A stretch of DNA of 64,000 nucleotides. It comes from Achromobacter xylosoxidans (GTDB lineage: Bacteria; Pseudomonadota; Gammaproteobacteria; Burkholderiales; Burkholderiaceae_B). How positions within the stretch are numbered: position 1 is the first letter of the stretch; each line of letters starts with the position of its first letter. The notes beneath the pieces were generated by a model that saw only the letters and a program-made list of their open reading frames with translations, was not told the DNA's origin and made no database searches. Made by a program: the position numbers and the translations under genes. Below are positions 54,433 to 63,052 of the stretch, piece after piece. The DNA lies in contig NZ_CP061008.1 of NCBI RefSeq assembly GCF_014490035.1, positions 3,534,001-3,598,000 on the forward strand, given 5' to 3'.

Positions 54433-55716
54433 ATGTCTACGGGTGCTCTCTTCCTGATGGGCGTGTTCACGATCACGGTGCTGATCGACATGCCCATCGC
54501 TTTCGGCCTGGTGTTGTCCTGCCTGGCCTATCTGGCGGTCTTCGACTCCGCGCCCATGATGGTGGCGGCGCAGCAGTACGTGGTGGGGCTGGACAGCTTC
54601 ACGCTGCTGGCGATTCCGCTCTTCATCCTGGCCGCGCAGCTGATGAACGGCGCCGGCCTGACGCAGCGCATCGTGCGCCTGTGCGCCGCCATCGTCGGCG
54701 ACATCAAGGGCGGCCTGGCGGTGGTGGCCGTGCTGGCCTGCCTGATGTTCGGCGCGCTATCGGGTTCGGGCGTGGCCGACGTGGTCGCCATCGGCAGCCT
54801 GCTGCTGCCCGCCATGGCCCGCAGCGGCTACGATAAGGGCTTTTCCTGCGCCCTGGTCGGCAGCGCCGGCGCCACCTCCACCATCATTCCGCCCAGCATC
54901 GTGCTGATCGTCTACGGCACCATCACCGACACCTCGGTGGGCAAGCTGTTCGTGGCCGGCATCATCCCCGGCATCCTGCTGGGGCTGTCGCTGATCGGCG
55001 TGGCGATCTGGCAATCGCGCAAGCACAACTGGGCCGGGGGCCAGCCGTTCAGCTGGACCGAGCTGCGCGCCGCCGCCGTCGACGCGCTGCCCGCGCTGAT
55101 GGTGCCGGTGCTGATCATCGGCGGCATCCGCTTCGGCATCTTCACCGCCACCGAGGCCGCGTCCAGCGCCATTATCTACGCCCTGCTGATCGGCTTTTTC
55201 TGGTACCGCACGCTGAGCCTGAAGTCGCTGTGGGACAACCTGAAGTCCACCGGTGAAAGCAGCGCGTCCATCCTGCTGATCATCGGCGCGTCGGGCCTGT
55301 TCGCCTGGGTGCTGGTGGCCGAGCAGGTGCCGCAGGCGCTGTCCACGCTGCTGGTCGAATGGACCGACAGCAAGACCGCCGTGCTGCTGGTGCTGACCGT
55401 GGTGCTGCTGCTCCTGGGCACCTTCATGGAAGCGATTCCGGTCATCATCATCGTGGCTCCGGTCGTGATGCCGGTGCTGGCGCACTACAACATCGATCCC
55501 GTGCACTTCGGCATCCTGCTGTCGATCAACATGGCCATTGGCGCCAACACACCGCCGGTCGGGGTCGACCTGATGGCCGCGTGCAAGATCGGCGGCATCA
55601 ACATGATGCAGACCCTGCGCCCGCTGTCCTGGATGATGCTGGCCATGACCGCGGTCATGCTGCTGCTGACTTTCGTACCTGAACTGGTGCTGTTCCTGCC
55701 GAGGCACGTGCAATGA
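54433..55716 (+). CDS. dctM: TRAP transporter large permease (DctM)
   Basis: A 427-residue polytopic protein with about 12 segments. DctM motifs are FTLLAIPLFILAAQLMNGAGLTQRIV, FGALSGSGVADVVAIGSLLLPAM, GSAGATSTIIPPSIVLIVYG, TFMEAIPVIIIVAPVVMPV and GANTPPVGVDLMAACKIGG. It is the ion-coupled translocation subunit. It overlaps the CitE-like gene by four bases (ATGA), so the TRAP transporter and the catabolic enzymes are in one unit. Confidence 0.95.
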   Translation: MSTGALFLMGVFTITVLIDMPIAFGLVLSCLAYLAVFDSAPMMVAAQQYVVGLDSFTLLAIPLFILAAQLMNGAGLTQRIVRLCAAIVGDIKGGLAVVAVLACLMFGALSGSGVADVVAIGSLLLPAMARSGYDKGFSCALVGSAGATSTIIPPSIVLIVYGTITDTSVGKLFVAGIIPGILLGLSLIGVAIWQSRKHNWAGGQPFSWTELRAAAVDALPALMVPVLIIGGIRFGIFTATEAASSAIIYALLIGFFWYRTLSLKSLWDNLKSTGESSASILLIIGASGLFAWVLVAEQVPQALSTLLVEWTDSKTAVLLVLTVVLLLLGTFMEAIPVIIIVAPVVMPVLAHYNIDPVHFGILLSINMAIGANTPPVGVDLMAACKIGGINMMQTLRPLSWMMLAMTAVMLLLTFVPELVLFLPRHVQ

Positions 55717-56642
55717 CCCCTATCACCCCCTCCCGCCGTCCCCCCTTCCTGCGCCGCAGCTGGATGTTCGTGCCCGGACTCGACGCCAACGCCCAGGCCG
55801 ACGGCCTGGCCAGCGGCGCCGATGCGCTGGTCGCGGACCTGGAAGAGTTCACCGCCCCGGCGGACCGGCCGGCCGCGCGCCCCATCATCGCCGAACTGTT
55901 CGGCCGCTGCCGCGCCCTGGGCGTGGTGGCCGCGGTGCGCATCAACAAGCTTGAGGACGACGGCCTGGCGGACCTGCGCGGCGTGATGCCTGGCGCGCCG
56001 GACGCGGTGTTCCTGCCGCACGCCGAAAGCGCGGCGCAGATCGCCGCGCTGGACCAGGCGATCACCGCGCTGGAGGCCGAACTGGGCCTGCCCGCCGGCA
56101 GCACCGAGATCGTGCCCACGCTGGAGTCGGCGCTGGGCGTGCACCGCGCCTATGACATCCTGACCGCCAGCCCGCGCGTCTCCGCCTGCCTGCTGGCCGC
56201 CGAGGACCTCACCGCCAGCCTGGGCGCCGAACGCGGCAAGGACGGCATCGAGCTGCATCACCTGCGCGCCCGCTTCCTGCTGGACTGCACGGCGGCAGGC
56301 TGCCTGCCGATCGACTGCCCGTTCAACTACCGCGACATGCCGGCGCTGGAAGCCGACGTGCGCTGGGCCCGCCGCATGGGCCTGAAGTCCAAGTGCGCCA
56401 CCGTGGCCGACCAGGTCAAGCTGATCCACGCCGTCTTCACGCCCGCCCCGGACGAGGTCATGGCAGCCCACGATTGCGTCGCCCGCTATGAAGCCCAGCG
56501 CGCCGGCCGCCACGACGCCGAGCGCATCGATCCGCCTGTCTACAACACCGCGCGCCGCCTGTTGGCGCGCCATCACCAATTCGAACGATGGGCCGCCGAG
56601 CGCCGCGCGCAGGCCGTCCCGCAACAAGGAGACTCCGCATGA
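55713..56642 (+). CDS. HpcH/HpaI aldolase / citrate lyase beta (CitE-like) family protein
   Basis: A 309-residue TIM-barrel protein. Features are RRSWMFVPGLDA at the start, ALVADLEEFT (acidic metal region), AAVRINKLEDD (substrate-binding Arg), VPTLESALGV and LLAAEDLTASLGAERGKDG (metal-binding Glu and Asp). This is the CitE/malyl-CoA-lyase fold, which cleaves or forms hydroxyacyl-CoA or beta-hydroxy acids, or acts as a thioesterase. No CitD/CitF partners exist here, so it is not citrate lyase. Both ends overlap neighbours by four bases. Confidence 0.88.
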   Translation: MTPITPSRRPPFLRRSWMFVPGLDANAQADGLASGADALVADLEEFTAPADRPAARPIIAELFGRCRALGVVAAVRINKLEDDGLADLRGVMPGAPDAVFLPHAESAAQIAALDQAITALEAELGLPAGSTEIVPTLESALGVHRAYDILTASPRVSACLLAAEDLTASLGAERGKDGIELHHLRARFLLDCTAAGCLPIDCPFNYRDMPALEADVRWARRMGLKSKCATVADQVKLIHAVFTPAPDEVMAAHDCVARYEAQRAGRHDAERIDPPVYNTARRLLARHHQFERWAAERRAQAVPQQGDSA

Positions 56643-58351
56643 CGTCAGCAGCAATTCCCGAACGCAATGGCGGTCAGATCCTGATGCAGCAGTTGCGCAT
56701 CCATGGCGCGCGCCGCGTGTTCATGATTCCTGGCGAAAGCTATCTGCCCTGCATCGACGCGCTGAATGACCACACCGATGCCATCGAAGCCATCGTCTGC
56801 CGCCAGGAAAGCGGCGCGGCCTACATGGCCGAGGCCTACGGCAAGCTGACCGGCGAACCCGGCATCTGCTTCGTCACGCGCGGCCCGGGCGCCACCAACG
56901 CCAGCATCGGCGTGCATACCGCCTTCCAGGACTCCACCCCGATGATCCTGTTCGTGGGCCAGGTGGGCAACGACTTCATGGAGCGCGAAGCCTTCCAGGA
57001 GATCGACTACCGCCGCATGTTCGGCCAGATGGCCAAATGGGTGGCGCAGATCGACCGCACCGACCGCATCCCCGAGTACATCTCGCGCGCCTTCGCCGTG
57101 GCCACCAGCGGCCGTCCCGGCCCCGTGGTGCTGGCCTTGCCCGAAGACACCCTGTGGGGCCGCGCCCGCGTGGCCGACCTGCCGCGCTACCCGCGCGTGC
57201 ACAGCCACCCCGGCGCCGCCGACCTGACCCGCATGACCCAATTGCTGGATGCCGCCGAACGTCCCTTCCTGCTGCTGGGCGGCAACGGCTGGCACCAGAC
57301 CGCCATCGACCAGATCGCCGGCTTCGCCGAGCGCTTCGAGCTGCCGGTAGGCACGGCCTGGCGCCGCCTGGAATGCTTCGACCAGCGCCACCCCAACGCG
57401 GCCGGCCACGTCGGCTGGGCCATGACGCCGCAACTGCGCCAGCGCCTGCGCGACGCCGATCTGGTGCTGGCCGTGGGCACGCGCATGGGCGAGGCCACGA
57501 CCGAAGGCTATACCGTCATCGAAAGCCCGCTGCCGCGCCAGCAGCTGATCCATGTGTATCCGGATGCCGCCGAACTGGGTCGCGTGTTCTCGCCGACCCA
57601 GGCCATCGTGGCGGACGTAGCCAGCTTCGCCGCCAGCGTGGCGGGCCTGGTCCCCGGCCACAAGACGGCGCGCGGCGAGGCGGTGCGCGCCGCGCACCAG
57701 GAACTGGTCGACAGTCTGAAGCCGCTGCCCTCGCCCGGGCCCATGAGCCTGGACCAGGCAGCCGCCTACGTCGACGCGCACGTGCCGGCCGACGCCTGCA
57801 TCACCGTGGGCGCGGGCAACTATGCGCTGTATCCCCACCGCTATCGCCGCTATGCCGGCCCCGGCACCAGCCTCACGCCTACCGTGGGCTCCATGGGCTA
57901 CGGCCTGCCGGCTGCGATCTCGGCCAAGCTGGAGGACCGCAAGCGCACGGTGGTCTGCTATGCCGGCGACGGCTGCTTCCAGATGAACATGCAGGAACTG
58001 GGCGTGGCGCTGCAATACCGTCTGGGCGTGGTGGTGCTGGTGTTCAACAACGGCATCTGGGGCACCATCCGCGCGCACCAGGAACGCGAGTTTCCGGCGC
58101 GCCCGATTGCGCTGTCCTTCGAGAACCCGGACTTTACCCAAATCATCCGCGGCTACGGCGGCTACGGCGAGGCCGTGGAAGACACGGCGAGCTTCGGCCC
58201 CGCCTTCGAGCGCGCGCTGGCCTTTGCCGAACGCGAGAACATGCCGGCCCTGCTGGAAATCCGCTACGACGCCAACGGCATTTCGCCGGGCGAAACCTTG
58301 ATGGGCATCCGCGAGGCCGCGCTGGCCCGCAATGCCGCCGCCAGCCACTGA
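56639..58351 (+). CDS. Thiamine diphosphate-dependent enzyme (acetolactate synthase-like)
   Basis: About 570 residues from MTSAAIPERNGGQ, overlapping the previous stop by four bases. The N-terminal domain has E57 in CRQESGAAYMAEAYGKLTGEPG (cofactor-activating Glu), GPGATNASIGVHTAFQDSTP and RPGPVVLALPED. The central domain lacks an obvious FAD-type extension. The C-terminal domain has SMGYGLPAAI and the ThDP/Mg motif GDGCFQMNMQEL...NN. It belongs to the AHAS/glyoxylate-carboligase/benzoylformate-decarboxylase group. It probably decarboxylates or ligates a 2-oxo acid made by the pathway. It is followed by an amidohydrolase gene 17 bases later. Confidence 0.88.
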   Translation: MTSAAIPERNGGQILMQQLRIHGARRVFMIPGESYLPCIDALNDHTDAIEAIVCRQESGAAYMAEAYGKLTGEPGICFVTRGPGATNASIGVHTAFQDSTPMILFVGQVGNDFMEREAFQEIDYRRMFGQMAKWVAQIDRTDRIPEYISRAFAVATSGRPGPVVLALPEDTLWGRARVADLPRYPRVHSHPGAADLTRMTQLLDAAERPFLLLGGNGWHQTAIDQIAGFAERFELPVGTAWRRLECFDQRHPNAAGHVGWAMTPQLRQRLRDADLVLAVGTRMGEATTEGYTVIESPLPRQQLIHVYPDAAELGRVFSPTQAIVADVASFAASVAGLVPGHKTARGEAVRAAHQELVDSLKPLPSPGPMSLDQAAAYVDAHVPADACITVGAGNYALYPHRYRRYAGPGTSLTPTVGSMGYGLPAAISAKLEDRKRTVVCYAGDGCFQMNMQELGVALQYRLGVVVLVFNNGIWGTIRAHQEREFPARPIALSFENPDFTQIIRGYGGYGEAVEDTASFGPAFERALAFAERENMPALLEIRYDANGISPGETLMGIREAALARNAAASH

Positions 58352-58368
58352 CACAGAGGGACTCCACC

Positions 58369-59619
58369 ATGACGACGACTATCTCGATCAACGGACAGCG
58401 GCTGTGGCAGTCGCTGATGGACCTGGCGCAGATCGGCGCCACCGCCAAGGGCGGCAACTGCCGCCTGGCGCTGACCGCGCTGGACGGCCAGGGCCGCGAC
58501 CTGGTCACCGGCTGGATGCGCGATGCCGGCATGACGCTGCGCGTGGACCAGGTGGGCAACATTTTCGCCCGCCGCGCCGGCCGCAACAATGACCTGCCGC
58601 CGGTCATGACCGGCAGCCATATCGACACGCAGCCGACCGGCGGCAAGTTCGACGGCTGCTACGGCGTGCTGGCGGGCCTGGAGGTCATGCGCAGCCTGAA
58701 CGACCATGGCGTGGTCACGGAAGCGCCGCTGGAAGTGGCCATCTGGACCAACGAGGAAGGCTCGCGCTTCGTGCCCGTGATGATGGGTTCGGGCATATTC
58801 GCCGGCAAGTTCCCGCTGGAAGTGGCGCTGTCCGCCACCGACCGCGACGGCAAGTCGGTGGCCGACGAGCTTGCCGCCATCGGCTATGCCGGCACGGACC
58901 CCGTGGGCGGCCGTCCGGTGGGCGCGTACTTCGAGGCCCATATCGAACAGGGCCCGATCCTGGAGCACGAGGAAAAGGTGGTCGGCGTGGTGACCGGATC
59001 GCTCGGCCTGCGCTGGTACGACGTGACCGTGACCGGCATGGAAATGCATGCCGGCCCCACCCCCATGCCGATCCGCCGCGACGCGCTGTATGCCGCCAGC
59101 TTCCTGCTGCAGGCGGTGGTGGACATTGCCAACGGCAACCAGCCGCATGGCCGCGGCACCGTGGGCGAGATCTACGCGCACCCCGGTTCGCGCAACGTCA
59201 TCCCGGGCCAGGTGCGCTTCACGGCGGACCTGCGTCACGAGGACGAAGCCACGCTCACCCGCATGGACCAGCGCTGGCACGAAGTCTGCGCCGAAATCGC
59301 CCAGCGCCACAACGTGGAAGTGGACGTGAAGCACGTGCAGTATTTCCCGCCCACCCCGTTCGACCCGGACCTGGTGGGCAAGGTGCGCGACGGCGCCGCG
59401 CGCCGCGGCCTGGCCGCCATGGACATCGTCACCGGCGCCGGCCATGACGCGGTCTACATGGCCGCCGTCACCCCCACCGCCATGATCTTCGTGCCCTGCA
59501 AGGACGGCGTCAGCCACAACGAGATCGAGGACGCCAAGCCCGCCGACCTGGAAGCCGGCTGCAATGTACTGCTCGACGCCATGGTGGCGCGCGCCAACGC
59601 CCAGGAGGTGCGCTCATGA
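58369..59619 (+). CDS. M20-family amidohydrolase (N-carbamoyl-amino-acid hydrolase / allantoate amidohydrolase-like)
   Basis: About 416 residues from MTTTISINGQ. The di-metal site is recognisable: H84 in TGSHIDTQPTGGKFDG, bridging D95, E129/E130 in WTNEEGSRF, H191 in FEAHIEQGP, and the C-terminal His in DGVSHNE. Dimerisation-domain residues GMEMHAGPTPMPIRRDA and PGSRNVIPGQVRFTADLRH are as in HyuC/AllC/beta-ureidopropionase enzymes. They hydrolyse N-carbamoyl or similar amide groups from small acids. The stop overlaps the aldehyde dehydrogenase start. Confidence 0.9.
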   Translation: MTTTISINGQRLWQSLMDLAQIGATAKGGNCRLALTALDGQGRDLVTGWMRDAGMTLRVDQVGNIFARRAGRNNDLPPVMTGSHIDTQPTGGKFDGCYGVLAGLEVMRSLNDHGVVTEAPLEVAIWTNEEGSRFVPVMMGSGIFAGKFPLEVALSATDRDGKSVADELAAIGYAGTDPVGGRPVGAYFEAHIEQGPILEHEEKVVGVVTGSLGLRWYDVTVTGMEMHAGPTPMPIRRDALYAASFLLQAVVDIANGNQPHGRGTVGEIYAHPGSRNVIPGQVRFTADLRHEDEATLTRMDQRWHEVCAEIAQRHNVEVDVKHVQYFPPTPFDPDLVGKVRDGAARRGLAAMDIVTGAGHDAVYMAAVTPTAMIFVPCKDGVSHNEIEDAKPADLEAGCNVLLDAMVARANAQEVRS

Positions 59620-61112
59620 GCCAGGACGCCGCCTACTGGCGCGCCCGCGCCGCCGCGCTCGCTTTCAACGGCCAGGCCTACATCGATGGCGCCTATTGCG
59701 GCGCGGCCGATGGCGCCACCTTCCCCGCCACCAGCCCGATAGACGGGCGCAAGCTGGCCGACGTGGCGTCTTGCGGCGCGGCCGACGTGGACCGCGCCGT
59801 GCAGGCCGCCCGCCGCGCCTTCGAGGCTGGCGTCTGGAGCGGCCTGGCGCCGCGCCAGCGCAAGCAGCATCTGCTGCGCCTGGCCGCGCTGATCGATGAG
59901 CACCGCGAGGAACTCGCGCTGCTGGAAACGCTGGACATGGGCAAGCCGATCCGCGATGCGCTGGCCTTCGACGTGCCGGAGACGGCGCGCTGCTACGCCT
60001 GGTACGCCGAAGCCATCGACAAGATCTACGACGAGATCGCCCCCACCGGCCCGGACGCGCTGGCCACCATCACGCGCGAAGCGCTGGGCGTGGTCGCGGC
60101 GGTGGTGCCGTGGAACTATCCGCTGATGATGGCCGCCTGGAAAGTCGCGCCGGCCCTGGCGGCCGGCAACAGCGTCATCCTCAAGCCTGCTGAACAGGCC
60201 TCGCTGTCGGCCATCCGGCTGGCGGCCCTGGCCGAGCAAGCCGGCATTCCCGCCGGCGTATTCAGCGTGGTGCCCGGTCTGGGCGCGCAGGCCGGCCAGG
60301 CGCTGGGCCTGCATCCCGACGTGGACTCCATCGCCTTCACCGGGTCGACCGCCACCGGCAAGCGCTTCATGGAGTACTCGGGACAATCGAACCTGAAGCG
60401 CGTGTGGCTGGAGTGCGGCGGCAAGTCTCCCCACATCGTGTTCGAGGATTGCCCCGACCTGGACCGCGCCGCCCAGGCCGCGGCGCTGGCCATCTTCTCC
60501 AACCAGGGCGAAGTCTGCATCGCGGGTTCGCGCCTGTACGTGCAGGACGGCATCTACGACGCCTTCATGGCCAAGGTCGCGGACTACGCCGCCGCACTGC
60601 AGCCGGGCGATCCTCTGGACCCCGCCACCGCCATGGGCGCCATGGTCGACGAACGCCAGATGCGCGGCGTGCTGGCCCGCATCGAAGCGGGCTCCGCCGA
60701 GGGCGCGCGCCTGCGCATGGGCGGCCGCCAGGCCCGCGGCGACACGGGCGGCTACTACATCGAACCGACCATCTTCGATTGCGCCGGCCAGGACAACAGC
60801 CTGGTGCGCGAGGAGATCTTCGGCCCGGTGCTGGCCGCGCAGCGCTTCGCCACGGAAGACGACGCGGTGCGGCTGGCCAACGACTCGATCTACGGCCTGG
60901 GCGCCGGACTCTGGACCGCCAACCTGTCGCGCGCCCACCGCCTCTCGCGCCGCCTGCGCGCGGGCCTGGTCTGGGTCAACTGCTACGCCGACGGCGACAT
61001 CACCGTGCCATTCGGTGGCGTCAAGCAATCGGGCTTCGGCCGCGACAAGTCGCTGCATGCGCTGGACAAGTACAGCGACCTGAAGACCACCTGGATCAGC
61101 CTGACGGCTTGA
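59616..61112 (+). CDS. Aldehyde dehydrogenase (PuuC-like)
   Basis: A 498-residue NAD(P)+-dependent enzyme. Visible are VVPWNYPLMMAAWKVAPALAAGNSVILKPAEQ (catalytic Asn and cofactor Lys), FTGSTATGK, E266 in WLECGGKSP, nucleophile C301 in NQGEVCIAGSR, EEIFGPV and PFGGVKQSGFGRD. The pattern is closest to gamma-glutamyl-gamma-aminobutyraldehyde and betaine-aldehyde dehydrogenases. It is the last gene of the 12-gene run, 8 bases before a strong hairpin. It would oxidise the aldehyde produced by the ThDP enzyme or by amine oxidation. Confidence 0.93.
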   Translation: MSQDAAYWRARAAALAFNGQAYIDGAYCGAADGATFPATSPIDGRKLADVASCGAADVDRAVQAARRAFEAGVWSGLAPRQRKQHLLRLAALIDEHREELALLETLDMGKPIRDALAFDVPETARCYAWYAEAIDKIYDEIAPTGPDALATITREALGVVAAVVPWNYPLMMAAWKVAPALAAGNSVILKPAEQASLSAIRLAALAEQAGIPAGVFSVVPGLGAQAGQALGLHPDVDSIAFTGSTATGKRFMEYSGQSNLKRVWLECGGKSPHIVFEDCPDLDRAAQAAALAIFSNQGEVCIAGSRLYVQDGIYDAFMAKVADYAAALQPGDPLDPATAMGAMVDERQMRGVLARIEAGSAEGARLRMGGRQARGDTGGYYIEPTIFDCAGQDNSLVREEIFGPVLAAQRFATEDDAVRLANDSIYGLGAGLWTANLSRAHRLSRRLRAGLVWVNCYADGDITVPFGGVKQSGFGRDKSLHALDKYSDLKTTWISLTA

Positions 61113-61119
61113 TCCCCGG

Positions 61120-61144
61120 GGCGGACGCCTGCGCGGCGTCCGCC
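61120..61144 (+). terminator. Hairpin terminating the large transport-catabolic operon
   Basis: GGCGGACGCC (61120-61129) and GGCGTCCGCC (61135-61144) make a perfect 10-bp stem with a 5-base loop, directly after the aldehyde dehydrogenase stop. Only a weak ATCCTT tail follows. Confidence 0.65.
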
Positions 61145-61299
61145 ATCCTTGCCATTTCGCGTTATCTGCTTGGCCGCCAGTGCCATTGAAGGCGGTGGCC
61201 CCTTGTGCGACCTTGAACAGCGACGGGCTGCCCACCGCGGTTCCGTTGCGGGCAGGCGCAGGCGCTCTCCCGCCATCAGAACAATGACTGGAGACTACG

Positions 61300-62292
61300 A
61301 TGCGCAATGCGACAAGGCGAGCCGCGCTGGCAGCCATGCTGGGCGTTTTGGCCTGGACCGCGGCCGGGCCGGCCTGGGCGCAAGCCCCTTATCCCTCCAA
61401 ACCCGTCACCATCCTGGTCGGATTTCCGCCCGGCACGGCCACCGACACCGTCGCCCGCATGGTCGGCGACCGCCTGGCGCAGCGCCTGGGCCAGCAGTTC
61501 ATCGTCGAGAACAAGCCCGGCGCGGGCGGCTCCATCGCCGCCGGCCTGGGCGCGCGGGCCAAGCCCGACGGCTATACGCTCATGATCGGCGCATCCGCGC
61601 CGCAAGCCATCAACCCGCACGTCTATCCCAACCTGAACTACGACGCGCGAAAGGACTTCGCGCCCATCGGCCTGCTGACCTGGCTGCCCTATCTGTTCGT
61701 CGTCAGTCCGGACAATCCGGCCAACAACCTGCAGGACTTTCTCGCGGCCGTAAAGGCCAAACCGAACCAGTACACCTACGCCACCACAGGCGTGGGCACC
61801 ACCAGCCACCTGGTGACCTCGGTGCTGCTGGCCAAGGCCGGCGCCAGCATGATCCACGTGCCTTACAAGGGCAGCAGCCAGGCGCAGACCGACATCGTGG
61901 GCGGGCGCACCTACGCCACCTTCGACACCATGGTGTCCTCGCTGGCGCTGGTGAAAGCCGGGCGCCTGAAAGCGATCGCCGTCAGCACGCCGCAACGGGT
62001 CGCGAGCCTGCCGGATGTGCCCACCGTCGCCGAACAGGGATACCCCGGCTTCGACATGGGCGCCTGGCTGGGCCTGATCGCGCCCGCCGGCATCCCGCCC
62101 GGGATCCAGCAGAAGCTTGCCGCCGAGGTCAACGCCGTGCTGGCGGATCCGGCCGTGCGCGACAAGCTGGCGGACCTGGGCGCCCAGGTCCGCACCACCG
62201 CCACGCCCGCCGAGTTCGGCGCCTTGATGAATTCCGAATACGAATCGTGGGGCAAGGTAGTCCGCGATTTCAACGTCAAAGCCAGCGACTGA
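61300..62292 (+). CDS. Tripartite tricarboxylate transporter substrate-binding protein (Bug/TctC family) 2
   Basis: A 330-residue receptor with a signal peptide (AALAAMLGVLAWTAAGPAWAQA). The mature start is PYPSKPVTILVGFPPGTATD, followed by FIVENKPGAGGSIAAGL, ARAKPDGYTLMIG, YDARKDFAPIGLLT, HVPYKGSSQAQTDIVGG and VPTVAEQGYPGFD. All are Bug landmarks. GGAG lies seven bases before the ATG. No TctA/TctB genes are present. It is separated from the preceding operon by a hairpin and starts a unit with the class II aldolase 17 bases downstream. Confidence 0.93.
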   Translation: MRNATRRAALAAMLGVLAWTAAGPAWAQAPYPSKPVTILVGFPPGTATDTVARMVGDRLAQRLGQQFIVENKPGAGGSIAAGLGARAKPDGYTLMIGASAPQAINPHVYPNLNYDARKDFAPIGLLTWLPYLFVVSPDNPANNLQDFLAAVKAKPNQYTYATTGVGTTSHLVTSVLLAKAGASMIHVPYKGSSQAQTDIVGGRTYATFDTMVSSLALVKAGRLKAIAVSTPQRVASLPDVPTVAEQGYPGFDMGAWLGLIAPAGIPPGIQQKLAAEVNAVLADPAVRDKLADLGAQVRTTATPAEFGALMNSEYESWGKVVRDFNVKASD

Positions 62293-62308
62293 ACCGGAGA
62301 CCCGAACC

Positions 62309-63052
62309 ATGCATAGCACCATGAGCCCCGCTGAGCGTGACACCCGCATTCAACTGGCCGCCTGCTACCGGCTGGTGTCCCACTTCGGCATGAGCGATCT
62401 CATCTACAACCACATCACCGCGCGCATCCCTGGCCCGGAGGGACATCTGCTCATCAACCCCTACGGCATGATGTATGACGAGATCACCGCATCCAGCCTG
62501 GTCAGGATAGATCTGGACGGGAACGTGCTGCACAATCCGGGCGAGTACGGCATCAATGCGGCCGGCTACGTCATCCACAGCGCCGTGCACGGCGCCCGCC
62601 ACGACGTGCAATGCGTCATCCATACGCATACGCGCGCCGGCATGGCGGTGTCGGCGCTGCAATGCGGCTTGCTGCCGCTGACGCAGACCGCCATGCGCTT
62701 CGCCAAGATTCCTTACCACGACTACGAAAGCGTGGCCTTGGACCTGGATGAGCGCGCGCGCCTGGTGGCGGACCTGGGCCAATCCGAGGCGATGATCCTG
62801 CGCAACCACGGCCTGCTGGCCGCCGGCCCCAGCATCGCGCAGGCATTCAATACGCTGTACTGGCTGGAGATGGCCTGCAAGGCGCAGGTGGATGCCCTGG
62901 CCGCCAACCGCGAACTCTGCGTCCCGCCGCCGGAAGTGATCGAGAAGACCTGGCACCTGTACCAGCCGACCACGCGCCGCCCCTTCGGCGAACTGGAATG
63001 GCCGGCCATGCTGCGCCTGATGGACAGGAAGGATCCCGGCTATCGCGACTGA
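62309..63052 (+). CDS. Class II aldolase/adducin family protein
   Basis: A 247-residue protein of the fuculose-phosphate-aldolase fold. The metal site is visible as the HTHTRAGMAV pair and a further His in ILRNHGLLAAGPS, with the family opening LVSHFGMSDLIYNHITARIPG. Members include aldolases, epimerases and 3-oxo-tetronate/methylthioribulose-type enzymes, and many are uncharacterised. It is linked to a Bug receptor upstream, so it may act on the imported hydroxy acid. The 3' end overlaps the convergent ThDP gene by 13 bases. Confidence 0.87.
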   Translation: MHSTMSPAERDTRIQLAACYRLVSHFGMSDLIYNHITARIPGPEGHLLINPYGMMYDEITASSLVRIDLDGNVLHNPGEYGINAAGYVIHSAVHGARHDVQCVIHTHTRAGMAVSALQCGLLPLTQTAMRFAKIPYHDYESVALDLDERARLVADLGQSEAMILRNHGLLAAGPSIAQAFNTLYWLEMACKAQVDALAANRELCVPPPEVIEKTWHLYQPTTRRPFGELEWPAMLRLMDRKDPGYRD

